Assembly (NCBI RefSeq): GCF_041381155.1
Contig: NC_091134.1
Span: forward strand, 1,360,001 to 1,424,000
Reading direction: 5' to 3'
DNA length: 64,000 nucleotides
From: Argopecten irradians
Lineage: Eukaryota > Mollusca > Bivalvia > Pectinida > Pectinidae
Made by a program: the position numbers and the translations under genes. The notes below the pieces were generated by a model. It was not told where the DNA came from. It worked only from the letters and a program-made list of their open reading frames with translations, and made no database searches. Positions 10,944 to 23,216 of the stretch are shown in pieces; the stretch's first letter is position 1; every line of letters begins with the position of its first letter.

Positions 10944-13900
10944 TTAAGTCAATTTTTTGAAAGACAATAACGATTTGATTCTAGTATACAGGTCACTGAA
11001 TGGCCAGAGATTATGTGCTTTGAAGACAACTGCAGGCTTTGGTTGGTCTTTTTGTATTTCTTGTATTTCCGGACCTTCCTTACAGATGACCTTGACCCCG
11101 GTTACATCATAATAGTCCACCTGTTCACATCCATGACAGTAGTTAGCACTGAAGGCAAAAGAAAATAATTTCATAGTTAAAGTAATTAGTGTGGATGATG
11201 CTCTTGTGATGCTCTTCATCATTTTTGTCAGAAAAATATTTGTATACTTTCATTAATTTGGCCTCCTTTTAAGAAACTCAAAATCATTTATTTGAAATAA
11301 TTCAAAATAACGATACAAATATTGATAACAAAATCAATCTTTTTGAACTTTTGAAAAGCAAATAAAAATAACAGATTGATACAACAAATAAAAATTGCTT
11401 TTAATGCATTTTATTTCGAGTTTCGAGTTTAATCTATAGAAAGTTCGAGTTCATAACGAAACTAGGAATTCTTTCAAATTGAACCGTTAAAACGTCAATG
11501 AGGCTACCAAAATTGTAGTCACGTTTATATCATTTTGATGTAACTATAACCTTGTTCGAGGACTGGTAGTGTGTCAAGCAATTTGATATCTCTCTTCTTT
11601 CACAAAATACACAATATGCAATTTAAGGCTTAAGGTTTCCATATCTTCATATTTACATGGAATGATTTCTCTAATTAATACGTACAAGAATACATGTCTA
11701 TTAAAGTATACTCAATCCACACTTACCTAATTCATCTATCACTTAGGCCCAAGGGACAAACTTGCTTATAGCACGAACACATATTGAATCAATTAATATC
11801 ACTATTTCCCTTTGTTTTTAACAAAGTTCCGGGAATCAAGACTATCTGTATGCAACAAATATATGGGGAGAATATGTTGGGAGATTGTGGTATGTAGTAT
11901 CTCATTATGATATATATTTGTTCAGTGATCTATTACTTGAAACACGCTACCGAACACGGCGAATCCTGAATGACTGGAAATCATTCAATAATTTACTTAC
12001 TTGTACATGTTTCATAAACTCTAATTTAAAACCTAGACTCACCGACATTCAAGTGATGGATTACTATGACAGGTTTTCCATTTAGGCAAATCACATGGAC
12101 TTATAAAACAGCGAACAGGTCTTCGTCCTCCGGGACATACCGCTTTACAGAACAAACAGAAACAAATCACTGTGCTATATTCTTACATATGGGATTTAAA
12201 CAAATCAATACTTGATCTTGAAATCATCTAAACTCACACTTAGTTTATAGTTTTGTTTTCTGGAAAAAGCGACCGAAAGACAGATACTTCATATGGAGAT
12301 AAAGCGCATATCATTTATATTATTGATGAAAAATGATTCATTACACACTGTATTTTTCGAAAACGATATACAGAAACTTGCTTTATACTTACACACAGGT
12401 TCTCCAACGACGAACGGAATGGAAACTACCAAAAAAAGTAAAATAAATTTACAATAAAATACAGTCAAAATAATGAAACAAATGATTTATTGCAAGTTGA
12501 CTTTAATACATGTAGATGTACTGGAAAAGTAAGGCCAATGATTTCTTTGATTGTAGTGCTTGCCCCTAGACGAAAAAAATATATTAAATTAAGAATAATC
12601 GTCGTTTAACATGATAAAGAAACTTAAATAAGGAAAAATGTTCTTTCTATTCTAAGGATAGTGACATATGGGACCACTCCTCGACCGACCACTGTGGGCT
12701 ACATTTCAGGAAGATACCATTGGGAAAACGATTAAACCACGGGATAGGTACTAAAACGTCAACCAGCAGACACGTTATTGTAACATTGGAGGTCAAAGGA
12801 GGAATTAAGAGAGTTTTAAGATACAGGGGTCATTTAGAAAGACTAGCTTGATAATAGGAATGATTAAAACCTAAATTTAAACCTGGAAAAACAGCATGTT
12901 TTGTGTAATATTTATTTGATTTTGGTATAGCTATATCGTCTTGATGTACCGCGTTTTATAACCTTTTGTCAAGTGTTATCAACACAGAAACACGCTTCCG
13001 TCAAGAGAACGAACTGGACATTCTATTGGGAAAGTTATACAAATAACCCAAATAAGTGTTGTTGTTTTTCTCAAATACGTAGTAATTAATTGTTTACGTT
13101 TATACTCTCATCAGGAGGTTAGAACCCAAAGTCTTCAACCTTGGGAAGAATTCCGAAAGACCTTATCAATATGTTAACCTTATGTTGTTTGATTTATTAA
13201 GTTTAACGTCTGATTAACAACTAGGATAGGCCTCATATTATGTGCAGTGTATCGCTGTGTGTGTCTGTCTGTATGGTATGGGAGCCTGTGGTATAATCGT
13301 GCGATGTTTCCTTGTAATAGTAGAGGAACTATCTGCCTTTTTGTTGTGCTATCTCACCGAAGCATGAGGTCAAAGATATCGAACAAGCAACCCCACCGGT
13401 TAGAAAGAATAGAAATTATAAGACCCATTTCCTCTCACTTTACGATATTCCCGCAGTACAGGTCTAATCGTGGCTACAACTTGGGATCCTCTTTAACGTG
13501 TTTCGAACATCATGCACTCTATACACAGACTTATACTGTGTAATGAGGGACGTTTATAAACGTCACTGCGGGTTTTACACTGAAGTCATGGTAATACATG
13601 GATTGCACGTTACAATTCTATAGAAGGTACTACCAGCGATTTTTGTTTGAATTTTATTTTACAAAAGCATACAAATTGTATTTTTTTTAAAAACTTAGAA
13701 TGCAAATTGTATGACAAAAAGGAGCATATAGGAAGGCCTTTGAATCATCAAAAATTATATTATATACCTTTGGCAACACTGAATTGGAATGGTTTTTGGG
13801 GCAAGAAATGGGAGAATTGTTGGAATTTTTTTTTATCTTAAAGCAGTCTTCCCTGTTCTCAGATTACATTATATAAATAGGTACATTAGTATCATGTATA

Positions 13901-14544
13901 TTAACAGGATATAATCTAAATTATGCGTGTGTGAAGTCGAAACCAGTCAAATACACACTCGTAGTATCTGCTATAGACACTAGTAAACATAATGGCATGG
14001 TTTGTTGGTGACAGAAATATGTTCTGAAGAACCTTGTAGACTTTATTCCTGAACTGTACGTTTGTTGCGCATTATTGCCAACATGTACAAGCTAGAAATT
14101 TAATTACTCAACAGTAATATTTAAAGATTTGCCATGATGCTAGTCCGCTAAACCTGCCTATATTATTAGGCTTTTTGTCTAATAATATAGGCAGGTTTAG
14201 CGGACTACCATGATGCATACACATGTTTGATCAATTTCCTTCTGCTTAAAAGTATGATTTAAAAAAATGAGTTATAGGCTTGCAAAATATCAGTTGTTTA
14301 AAGGCTACATTAGATGGAAAATAGTGAAAATAAATAATGTTTTAAAATTATGTATTTTCTACAGATTATAGCTAACCTTAGGTATTACTACATACACCGA
14401 CTTTAAATAATCGATTTAACAAAGACACATACTTTAGTATACAAGTCAGATATAGGTTTGTCATAAAACTAAAGACGAAACATTTATGGTTTTAAAAAGC
14501 TACTCACCGTATACAATAGCACAGAATAACACGAGGTCCTTCAT
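10944..14544 (-). CDS. Small secreted cysteine-rich protein, copy 2 (complete, 124 aa)
   Basis: Four minus-strand exons: 14,508-14,544 (ATG; MKDLVLFCAIVY), 12,393-12,425, 12,043-12,142 and 10,944-11,148. All junctions are GT-AG (donors GTGAGT, GTAAGT, GTGAGT; acceptors TTTGGTAG, GTAAAG, TGCCTTCAG) and the frame stays open to a TAA. The product has a signal peptide (about residues 1-20), then VCPGGRRPVRC, FISPC, and further cysteines up to ANYCHGC and VKVIC. That makes eight cysteines in about 55 residues of the mature chain, probably four disulfides, followed by a basic, lysine-rich tail without cysteine. Exon sizes 37/33/100 and phases 1, 1, 2 equal those of the neighbouring copy, so the two are tandem duplicates in the same orientation, about 1.9 kb apart. 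An AATAAA lies at 10,766-10,771, about 170 bases past the stop. The role is unknown; an inhibitor, defence or shell-matrix peptide are all possible. Confidence 0.82.
13170..13400 (-). mobile_element. SINE-like fragment (family S)
   Basis: Starts TTTGATTTATTAAGTTTAAC and continues through GCCTGTGGTATAATCG and CACCGAAGCATGA, matching the reverse sense of the 19,835 copy, without its far end. It is intronic in cysteine-rich copy 2. Confidence 0.6.
14132..14216. mobile_element. 67-bp palindromic mini-element with 9-bp target duplication
   Basis: Two 29-bp arms (14,141-14,169 and 14,179-14,207) are perfect reverse complements around a 9-base loop, GCTTTTTGT. The palindrome is flanked by the direct repeat CCATGATGC (14,132-14,140 and 14,208-14,216). 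A 9-bp duplication is characteristic of Mutator-like (MULE) transposition. The element has no room for a gene, so it would be mobilised in trans. It lies in intron 1 of cysteine-rich copy 2. Confidence 0.85.
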
Positions 14545-15328
14545 GTTGTCCAGACGACCAGACATCAGACTAGGCAGAAAAAATCAGACGTGGCTAAATT
14601 TGAGTTTCCTAGATGAGGAAAACAGACGCAGCCAATCTTGTGATTCCCTGCATGTGTTCGTGATTGAAACTCGTTTGAGGCATGCGCAGATTAATTACTT
14701 TCAAACGTGATAGAGACATTTGTGTCAGACACACGCGAATTAGTTCTATAATTGGACTGAACGGGAAGTGGAGGAAGGTCAATCCAAGTGGGAGCTTTTT
14801 GGTCCTCTATATTTCTGTTTGACTTGTCTATAGTGTGTCTTTGTTTGCTATATTCATTATTGTATGACATATTGACGGTATTTAAGGTCAGTGTGTAAAT
14901 TGTGTATCAATGATAATAGATATATCTATTATACATTTTCATCTTAATGTGTGGTTCACTTCATCCCGATGTGTAGTATAGGGGAGGTTTGTCATAAAAA
15001 ACATCACCACTGAATAAGTCCTATCTTGTGGTGAAGTAAACTGAATCACGATAAAGATTGAGCGAAGCTTTGCGTGCAGATCAGATGAGGAAACAATGAT
15101 TGACGTTCAGACGATTGGAAAATATTGAACGCTGTACTAATGTTACGTAGACCCGTCAGAAAGTCTGAAATAAGAAAATGCAGATATGTTTATTTAATAA
15201 TGCATGTATTTAACATTTGGAATGTGGAATGTCTGGGGAAAACAATGACCGGATCGTGTTGTTGGCTGTATAAAGTAACAATAATCCTATCATGGGATAC
15301 ACAGCCCAAACATACCACAGCCTCCCCG
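14545..15328. other. Intergenic, no gene seen
   Basis: Upstream flank of cysteine-rich copy 2, up to the minisatellite. No splice-compatible coding segment and no clear TATA box. An open frame beginning near 15,125 only gains length by running into the 25-bp repeat. Confidence 0.5.
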
Positions 15329-17007
15329 ACCTCTCACAACGTAGCCTACACCGACCTCACACAAGGTAGCCTACACAGACCTCACACAAGGCAGCCTACA
15401 CCGACCTCACACAAGGTAGCCTACACAGACCTCACCAAGGCAGCCTACACCGACCTCACACAAGGTAGCCTACACCGACCTCACACAAGGCAGCCTACAC
15501 CGACCTCACACAAGGCAGCCTACACCGACCTCACACAAGGTAGCCTACACCGACCTCACACAAGGCAGCCTACACCGACCTCACACAAAACAGCCTACAC
15601 CGACCTCACACAAGGTAGCCTACACCGACCTCACACAAGGCAGCCTACACCGACCTCACACAAGACAGCCTACACCGACCTCACACAAAGCCTACACGAC
15701 CTCAACAAGTAGCCTACACCGACCTCACACAAGGTCAGCCTACACAAGCCTCACACAAGCAGCCTACACCGACCTCACACAAGGCAGCCTACACGGGCCT
15801 CACATCAAAGGTAGCCTACACCGACCTCACACAAGGCAGCCTACACGGACCTCACACAAGGTAGCCTACACCGACCTCACACAAGGCAGCCTACACCGAC
15901 CTCACACAAGGCAGCCTACACCGACCTCACACAAGGTAGCCTACACCGACCTCACACAAGGTAGCCTACACCGACCTCACACAAGGCAGCCTACACCGAC
16001 CTCACACAAGGCAGCCTACACCGACCTCACACAAGGCAGCCTACACCGACCTCACACAAGGCAGCCTACACCGACCTCACACAAGGCAGCCTACACCGAC
16101 CTCACACAAGGCAGCCTCCCGACCTCACACAGGCAGGACCTCACAAGGCAGCCTTCACCGACCTCACACAAGGCAGCCTACACCGACCTCACCGACCTCA
16201 ACAAGGCAGCCTACACCGACCTCACACAAGGCAGCCTACACGGACCTCACACAAGGCAGCCTCCCGACCTCACAAAGGCAGCCTCACCGACCTCAACAAG
16301 GCAGCCTACACGACCTCACACAAAGCCTACACCGCCTACAGCCTTCACCGACCTCACTCAGGCAGCCTCCACCGACCTCACACAACAGGACCTCACACAA
16401 GCAGCCTACACGACACCTCACACACAAGACTCACACAAGGCAGCCTACACCGACCTCACACATAAGCAGGCAGCCTACACCGACCTCACACAAGAGCTAC
16501 ACCGACCACAAAGGTACCAGACCTTACACAAGGCGCCTCACACTCACAGGCAACCTACACCGACCTCACACATGGCAGCCTACACCGACCTCACCCAAGG
16601 CAGCCTCCCCGACCTCACACAAGGTAGCCTACAACGGCCTCACACAAGGCAGCCTACACCGACCTTACACAAGGCAGCCTCCCCGACCTCACACAAGGCA
16701 GCCTACACCGACCTCACACAAGGTAGCCTACACCGACCTCACACAAGGCAGCCTACACCGACCTCACACAAGGCAGCCTCACCGACCTCACACAAGGCAG
16801 CCTACACCGACCTCACACAAGGCAGCCTACACCGACCTTACACAAGGCAGTCTACACCACTCACACAAGGCAGCCTACACCGACCTCACACAAGGCAGAC
16901 CCCGACCTCATACAAGGTAGCCTACACCGACCTCACACAAGCAGCTACACCGGCCTCACACAAGGCAGCCTACACCGACCTTACACAATGCAGCCTACAC
17001 CGACCTA
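15329..17007. repeat. 25-bp tandem array
   Basis: Roughly 65 copies of CTCACACAAGGCAGCCTACA plus CCGAC (25 bp), with substitutions and small indels that are densest at 16,120-16,560. Because 25 is not a multiple of three, each frame cycles through a 25-residue repeat. The long open frames here (15,125-15,712; 16,572-17,030) are therefore repeat artefacts. Confidence 0.97.
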
Positions 17008-17179
17008 TATTAACAGTTAGGGTCATTTAACAGCGATCTCCACGATGGTCATTTGCAGTCTAAAAATAATCGAACAGCATGTTTTGTTAATGATATAATA
17101 TCAGAGAATAACACCAAGGCATTTATCATATGATCTTTTTTTAAACAAAATTTAAAAAAGCGCAATGCATTGCAGTGTG

Positions 17180-17470
17180 GATATATGTAGTGTTTAAGAG
17201 GCTGTGGTATATTCTTGCTGTGTCTTCTTATAATAGTCGAACCTTTATCCATTTTTATAATGACATTTCAGTGAATCATGCCGACGAAGATACGGAACAA
17301 CACATCCTACCCATCACAGAACAATCTAATAAACTAGTCGTCCCACTTCCTTCCTGCGGAGCGCTAACCAGAAGCAGAAACTACCACCTAAGACTTTGGT
17401 GTATTTCGGCCAGAGGACAGAACGCATAGCCTTCTTCTCAAGGGCGAACGCCCACCTCCAGACCAAGGGC
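17180..17470 (-). mobile_element. SINE-like element (family S), partial
   Basis: Contains GAGGCTGTGGTATATTCTTG, TGAATCATGCCGACGAAGA, GAGCGCTAACCAGAAGCAGA and TTTCGGCCAGAGGACAGA, in the order of the 19,835 copy. Both ends are missing. Confidence 0.65.
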
Positions 17471-18076
17471 ATTTAATTCCGCGCAAAAATTAATAACAGA
17501 GTATGATGAATCCCAAGTACATATCCTCTTCGAGTTGGGTATAGAATACTCGCAAGTAAGACTATTTTAGTTCTTAGATTGTGAAGGTGCTCAGTTGTGG
17601 AAAGTTGTTAATTTGTATTTGTTAAAACTTATCTCATAGCTACGGAACAATTAATGTTACTTATTACAAGAATACCTCGCGAAAAAAATCGAAACACGCA
17701 AAAATTAAAACAAAGAAAAAAACACCGATCGTCAGTTAGCGTGTAATACATTTATCTAAAACTAGGACAGATACTGTCTTATCAGATCCGGTTCACAAAG
17801 TCTATTACAACAAAGAGGAAAACCACACAATCATACTCAGATAACAGAAAGTATAATACTAATAATATTTGTCTCTAGGTGGCGCTGAACAGACTGGTAA
17901 ACACACGAAGCATGAGGATGTATGTATTTGTTTAGATTCATTGTTTTATTGTAACATTTAGCACTAAGAGTGATGAGACGAATGCTTTTGGGGTTTTAAT
18001 TTTTTAAACGGACAAGTTAGACGTCTGGTGTTTTGGTATGATTAACAGTTATCAATATATCCTAATTGTCCTCCGC
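17471..18076. other. Gap without a gene
   Basis: AT-rich sequence between a SINE fragment and the 19-bp array. I see no exon, tRNA or repeat. Confidence 0.5.
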
Positions 18077-19560
18077 AGGTGTCTTACTGGCGATCAGGTG
18101 TCTAACTGGCGATCAGGTGTCTAACTGACGATCAGGTGTCTAACTGGCGATCAGGTGTCTAACTGGCGATCAGGTGTCTAACTGGCGATCAGGTGTCTAA
18201 CTGGCGATCAGGTGTTTAACTGGCGATCAGGTGTTTAACTGGCGATTCAGGTGTTTAACTGGCGATCAGGTGTGCGATTAACTCGCAATCAGGTATTAAC
18301 TGGCGATCGATCAGGGTGTCTCACTAGCGATCTGGTGTTTAACTGGCGATCCTGTGTTTAACTGGCGATCAGGTGTTTAACTTGCGATCGGGTGTCTAAC
18401 TAGCGATCAGGTGTTTAACTGGCGATCAGATGTCTAACTGACGATCAGGTGTCTAACTGGCGATCAGGTGTTTAACTGGCGATCAGGTGTCTAACTGGCG
18501 ATCAGGTGTCTAACTGGCGACCATGTGTTCAACTGGCGATCAGGTGTTTAAACTATATTTCAGGTGTCTAACTAGCGATCAGGTGTCTAACTGACGATCA
18601 GGTGTCTAACTGGCGACCATGTGTTCAACCTGGCGATTCGGTGTTTAACTGGCGATCAGGTGTTTAACTTGCGATCGGTTGTCTAACTGCGATCAGGTAT
18701 TTAATTGGCGATCAGGTGTTTAACTAGCTATCAGTTGTCTAACTAGCGATCTGGTGTTTAACTGACGATCAGGTGTTAACTTGCGTTCAGGTGCTTAACT
18801 GGCGATCAGGTGTTTAACTAGCGATCAGGTGTCTAACTTGGTAATCAGGTGTTTAACTAGCGTTCAGGTGTTTAACTAGCGATCAGGTGTTTAACTTGCG
18901 TTCAGGTGTTAACTAGCGTTCAGGTGTTTAACTGGCGATCAGGTGTTTAACTAGCGATCAGGTGTCTAACTTGCAATCAGGTGTTTAACTAGGGTTCAGG
19001 TGTTTAACTAGCAATCAGGTGTTAACTTGCGTTCAGGTGTTAACTAGCGTTCAGGTGTTTAACTAGCGATCAGGTGTCTAACAGGCGATCAGGTGTTTAA
19101 CTGGCAATCAGGTGTTCAACTGGCGATCAAATGTTTAACTGGTGATCAGGTGTTTAACTTGCGATCCGGTGTTTAACTAGCGTTCAGGTTTTAACTGGCG
19201 ATCAGGTGTTTAACTAGCGATCAGGTGTTCAACTGGCGATCAGGTGTCTAACTGGCGATCAGGTGTTTAACTGGCAATCAGGTGTTCAACTGGCGATCAG
19301 GTGTCTAACTGGCAATCAGGTGTTTAACTGGCGATCAGGTGTTAACTGGCAATCAGTGTTTAACTGGCGATCAGGTGTTTAACTAGCGATCAGGTGTTCA
19401 ACTGGCGATCCGGTGTCTAACTGGCAATCAGGTGTTCAACTGGCGATCAAATGTTTAACTGGTGATCAGGTGTTTAACTGGCAATCAGGTGTTCAACTGG
19501 CGATCAGTAAATGAACATGTGATCAAGTTAAAGGCAGGTGTCTAACTGGTGATCAGTGTT
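18077..19560. repeat. 19-bp tandem array
   Basis: About 75 copies of GTGTTTAACTGGCGATCAG, with common variants (CTAACT, AGCGATC, GCGTTCAG). The centre is more diverged than the left edge, and single-base length changes are frequent. Non-coding. Confidence 0.96.
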
Positions 19561-19834
19561 CAAGTGTTAAAGTGATATAACGCGAGTTTAAGATACTTTT
19601 GCATTGTTATATGTGTATGTGTTTCTCTTTGTTGACAGCAATTCAGGTTGTAAAGATAAGACACCCTCATTCAAGTGTTATTTGATATGGCTGTTTGAAT
19701 TCCTTTATTGAATTACTAAAACATCATCATAAACAATCGCCAGCGGTCAAACACTTTAATGTAGTAGGGAAATAGTCTGTTGATGTTAAGCGTTTTGGTG
19801 CTTCCTGGTATGTCAATATATATCACTGTAACCT

Positions 19835-20365
19835 TTTGTTTGTTTGTTTGTTTGATTTATTAACGTCCTATTAACAGCTATGGTCATGTAAGGACGGCCT
19901 CCCATGTATGCGATGTGTTGCGTGTATGTTGTGGGAGGTGCGTTTTTGGGGGACTGCGGTATATTCATGTTGTGTCTTCTTGTATAGTGGAACTATTGCC
20001 CTTTTTATAGTGCTATAACACTGAAGCATGCCGCCAAAGACACCAAGCAACACACCCCACCCGGTCACATTATACTGACAACGGGCGAACCAGTCGTCCC
20101 ACTCCCGTTATGCTGAGCGCTAAGCAGGAGCAGAAACTACCACTTTTATAGACTTTGGTGTGTCTCGGCCAGGGGACAAATCCCAGAGCCTTTCTCACAG
20201 GGGCGAGCTCTCAACCAAAGGCCAAAAGTGAGGTGATGTCAAGGGAGACATTAGGAAGAATTAAAGTAATTTAGGAAGAAAGAAAAGATAAGATCCTAAA
20301 TTTAGTCGCTTTTTACGATCATGCAATAGGGGCAGCAGGTACAATTCATTGTAACCATCCGATTA
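19835..20365 (-). mobile_element. SINE-like element (family S), most complete copy
   Basis: In the minus sense it runs from a 5' part with CCCCTATTGCATGATCG, through GGTTGAGAGCTCGCC, CCTGGCCGAGACACACC, GACGACTGGTTCGCCCG and CACTATAAAAAGGGC, to a 3' tail TGTTAATAGGACGTTAAT and a (CAAA)n end. It is about 530 bp with no coding frame. The tail matches that of the tRNA-headed SINE at 42,706. Many partial copies occur across the window. Confidence 0.75.
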
Positions 20366-20819
20366 TCTATGAAACCTTATCCGGCTGGACCTAGGTTCGT
20401 ATTGCAGATGTCGTTCGTAAGGGGAAGGACGCTTTGTCTTCCGGAATCATAGGTTCGACATCATCAATGTATAGATAGATGAAATAGACATGTTGAATCC
20501 TTCCTAGTGTATTACATGCAATATATGGCCACCGAGAAATTATAGTGCTCCTTTAATATCGGAGTTCCTTTACTCAAAGGACCTGCATACTTTTGAGAAT
20601 TTGATATCGTTTTACGAAATTTTATGAAAAATTTATATGAAATTTTACAGGTTCTCTGTCAAAGTACTTAAATTGGTTCATGTTATGTATATTGGTAGCT
20701 GTAAAGGTTCTTTCCACAGTTATAATCATATGTGCCGTTATACTGTAAACCAACTATCTTTATTGATTATGTTGTTTGCTAATATGAATCGCACGCGACA
20801 GAATTTTGCTTTACAGTAT

Positions 20820-22869
20820 ATGCTTTATATAGGTACTCATTTTAGTCTGTTGTATTTCAGAATATCCTTTCAATATGCTCAGCTCATCTCAGTGGTGTCC
20901 ATCTTCCTACTGTCCACCATATCCTGTCAACAGACCACAAGAGTCAATACTCTTCTCGGACAAATAGAAGGTATAGTAAAAATCGTCAGAAATGAAACAG
21001 TGTACCAGTTTAGGAAAATCCCGTACGCCAAACCTCCCACTGGCGACCTTAGATTCGCCAAACCTGTGCCGCATGGCTCATGGTCCGGGGTACTAAATGG
21101 GACCAGATTTGGGCCGTCGTGTATGCAACCGCCTTATGAGAACTATATATATGACAAATTCAAACCAGATCTAGCCTTGTCGGAGGATTGCTTAACTTTA
21201 AATATATATGTGCCCAGGAATATTTCCTTGGACGCTAGTCGATCTGTGATGGTATGGATACATGGAGGGAGTTTCTATGTCGGCCAGGGATCCATGTATG
21301 ATGGGTCCTACCTCGCCCTCACCGGGGATGTGGTTGTTGTAACGATCAACTACAGGCTGGGAGCTTTCGGGTTCCTTGCATCTCCTGAACATGGTATCCA
21401 CGGAAACTACGGTCTGTGGGATCAACGACTTGCTTTACAATGGGTCAAGTCAAATATCGCATCATTTAGTGGAAATCCTAGCTCTGTCACATTATTTGGG
21501 CAATCTGCGGGCGGGTTTTCTGTTTCGCTGCATGCAATCCTTCCAGAAAGCAAAGGGTTGTTTCATCGCGTCATATCTGAGAGTGGAAGTTCAGAGGGTC
21601 CATTTACGATATGGCATGCTGCCATTCCTACATCTGATGCACTCATTGGACTCGGTGACTGTAATAGCAGTGAATCTTATCTAGTCTGTATGAGAAATAG
21701 GTCGGCAACAGATATAGTTGAAGGTCATCAATATCTTGTTTCACAACTACTTTTCAATACTCGCTTCGAGCTGCCATCTGGTCCTGTGGTTGACAAAGAC
21801 TTTCTCCCTTCGGACCCTCATAACATACTAATGAACAAAAGTTCTGATAATTATCGTTTCTTTCAGTCTCTTGATTTTATAACTGGGAATGTGGATTCAG
21901 AAGGCTCAATATCTATTGGCATATTATCCTATTTCGATGGAGGGTTTACTACTGGTTTTAATCGCATGAATTTGGTTACATTGTGTGACTATTTCTTACC
22001 CGACTTTACAAAGTTTATCTTTCGTGAGAAGAATAGACCAGCCCTGTCCAAGATTTTGTGTTCTTTCTATGCAGCTTCGAATTCGTCTCATCAGGAGCAA
22101 AACGCTATGCATGCATATGCAGACGCCACTTTGATAGCTCCAGCGGTGAAAACTCTTTTGGAGCATTCGAATGATAATAATTTAACAAATTCATTTCAGT
22201 ATTTATTTCATCGTCGTGATATTGATCCGATACCCCAAAATTTGTATAGTATCTGGACAAATGGATCTACCCATGGCGCAGAAATGGCTTACCTGTTTGG
22301 TCTTGAGGATTATCCAGCGATGTATAACATATCGGTTACACCTGCTGATGTGGATTTGTCGAGAACCATGATGAAATATTGGACAAATTTTGCTAAAACA
22401 GGGTAAGGTTTCATCTTTGTATTTTATAATGCATTTATTACTTCAGCATCATGCAATAACTAACATGCTAGTAACTGAGGATTGCTAAGAATTGTGCAAT
22501 CTTATCAACAGAGATCATCTTCCTCGCGTAATTTATAGAAGCAAAATCCACTTAATGTAAAACCAGAGATACCTGAGTATACCCTATGAAATAACATACA
22601 ATGCATGCCAGATCAAATTATATTTTGTTACATACAGTATATTGCAGTAGCTTTAGATCTAATTATAAAGTTTTGTTTATATCAGTGATCCGAACTCTGA
22701 TGGTGTGCCGAGATGGGAAACGTATAACGTCACCAGAACGAACTACATCAACCTTGATCTAAACATCACACAGGGACAACAGCTGTACAGTTCTAGAGTC
22801 AACCTTTGGCTAAACATTCTTCCCAGGTTACTTCAGGAACACGCCCCCGGGATTATTGTTGGAAAGTGA
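20820..22869 (+). CDS. Carboxylesterase / cholinesterase-family hydrolase (two exons)
   Basis: Exon 20,820-22,402 (donor GTAAGG) joins 22,686-22,869 (acceptor ATATCAG) in frame, giving 588 residues. This alpha/beta-hydrolase is probably secreted or membrane-tethered, and should cleave carboxylic esters. Numbered from this start: hydrophobic signal about 25-37 (SVVSIFLLSTISC), EDCLTLNIYVPR near 123-134, oxyanion HGGS near 148, nucleophile Ser229 in GQSAGG, acid Glu361 (SEGS) and His485 (STHGAEMAYLFG), so the triad is intact. Several N-glycosylation sequons are present. The C-terminal exon has the family's DPNSDGVPRWETY. There is no C-terminal tetramerisation helix or GPI-type tail, so it is not a typical acetylcholinesterase. 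The start is uncertain: the frame stays open back to 20,637, and TTGTATTTCAG at 20,850-20,860 could be an acceptor joining an unseen first exon. AATAAA lies at 22,878. Confidence 0.9.
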
Positions 22870-23216
22870 TTCAGATTAATAAAAAAACAAATGTCTTCAA
22901 ATAATGCAAAAAGGAATCTTTTATTTTAAGAAATATCCTCAAAGTCATGTTTTACGCAAGCACCTTAGGGTTCATGTCTGATCCGCCTCTTCGTCAGTTC
23001 TGTGTGTTCGTGATTCAATAAAAAAGTAGATTTTACTTCGATAAGTAGCATCACATAGATTTGGATCAGCCTGGTGGCATCATCTAGATTTGGCCATGAC
23101 TACAGGTATCCTCCGATATTGCCTACGCTGAAAGCATCACTTGAATTGACCTAGACATTTAATATGGTATGGGTTCTACCTAGACAAGTAGTATCACATT
23201 CATTTGGTGAATGTAT
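22870..23216. other. 3' flank of the esterase gene
   Basis: Contains AATAAA at 22,878-22,883 and another AATAAA near 23,018, either of which could end the esterase transcript. No further gene is seen before the 28-bp array. Confidence 0.5.

Noticed and set aside
11720-11760. Possible exon of cysteine-rich copy 2 ending at a GTAAGT donor
   Set aside because: The preceding sequence has stops in the required frame, and the real exon 3 was found at 12,043-12,142.
15125-17030. Long open frames with a 25-residue repeat
   Set aside because: They are produced by the 25-bp minisatellite; the unit lacks stops in these frames, and indels break the frame repeatedly.
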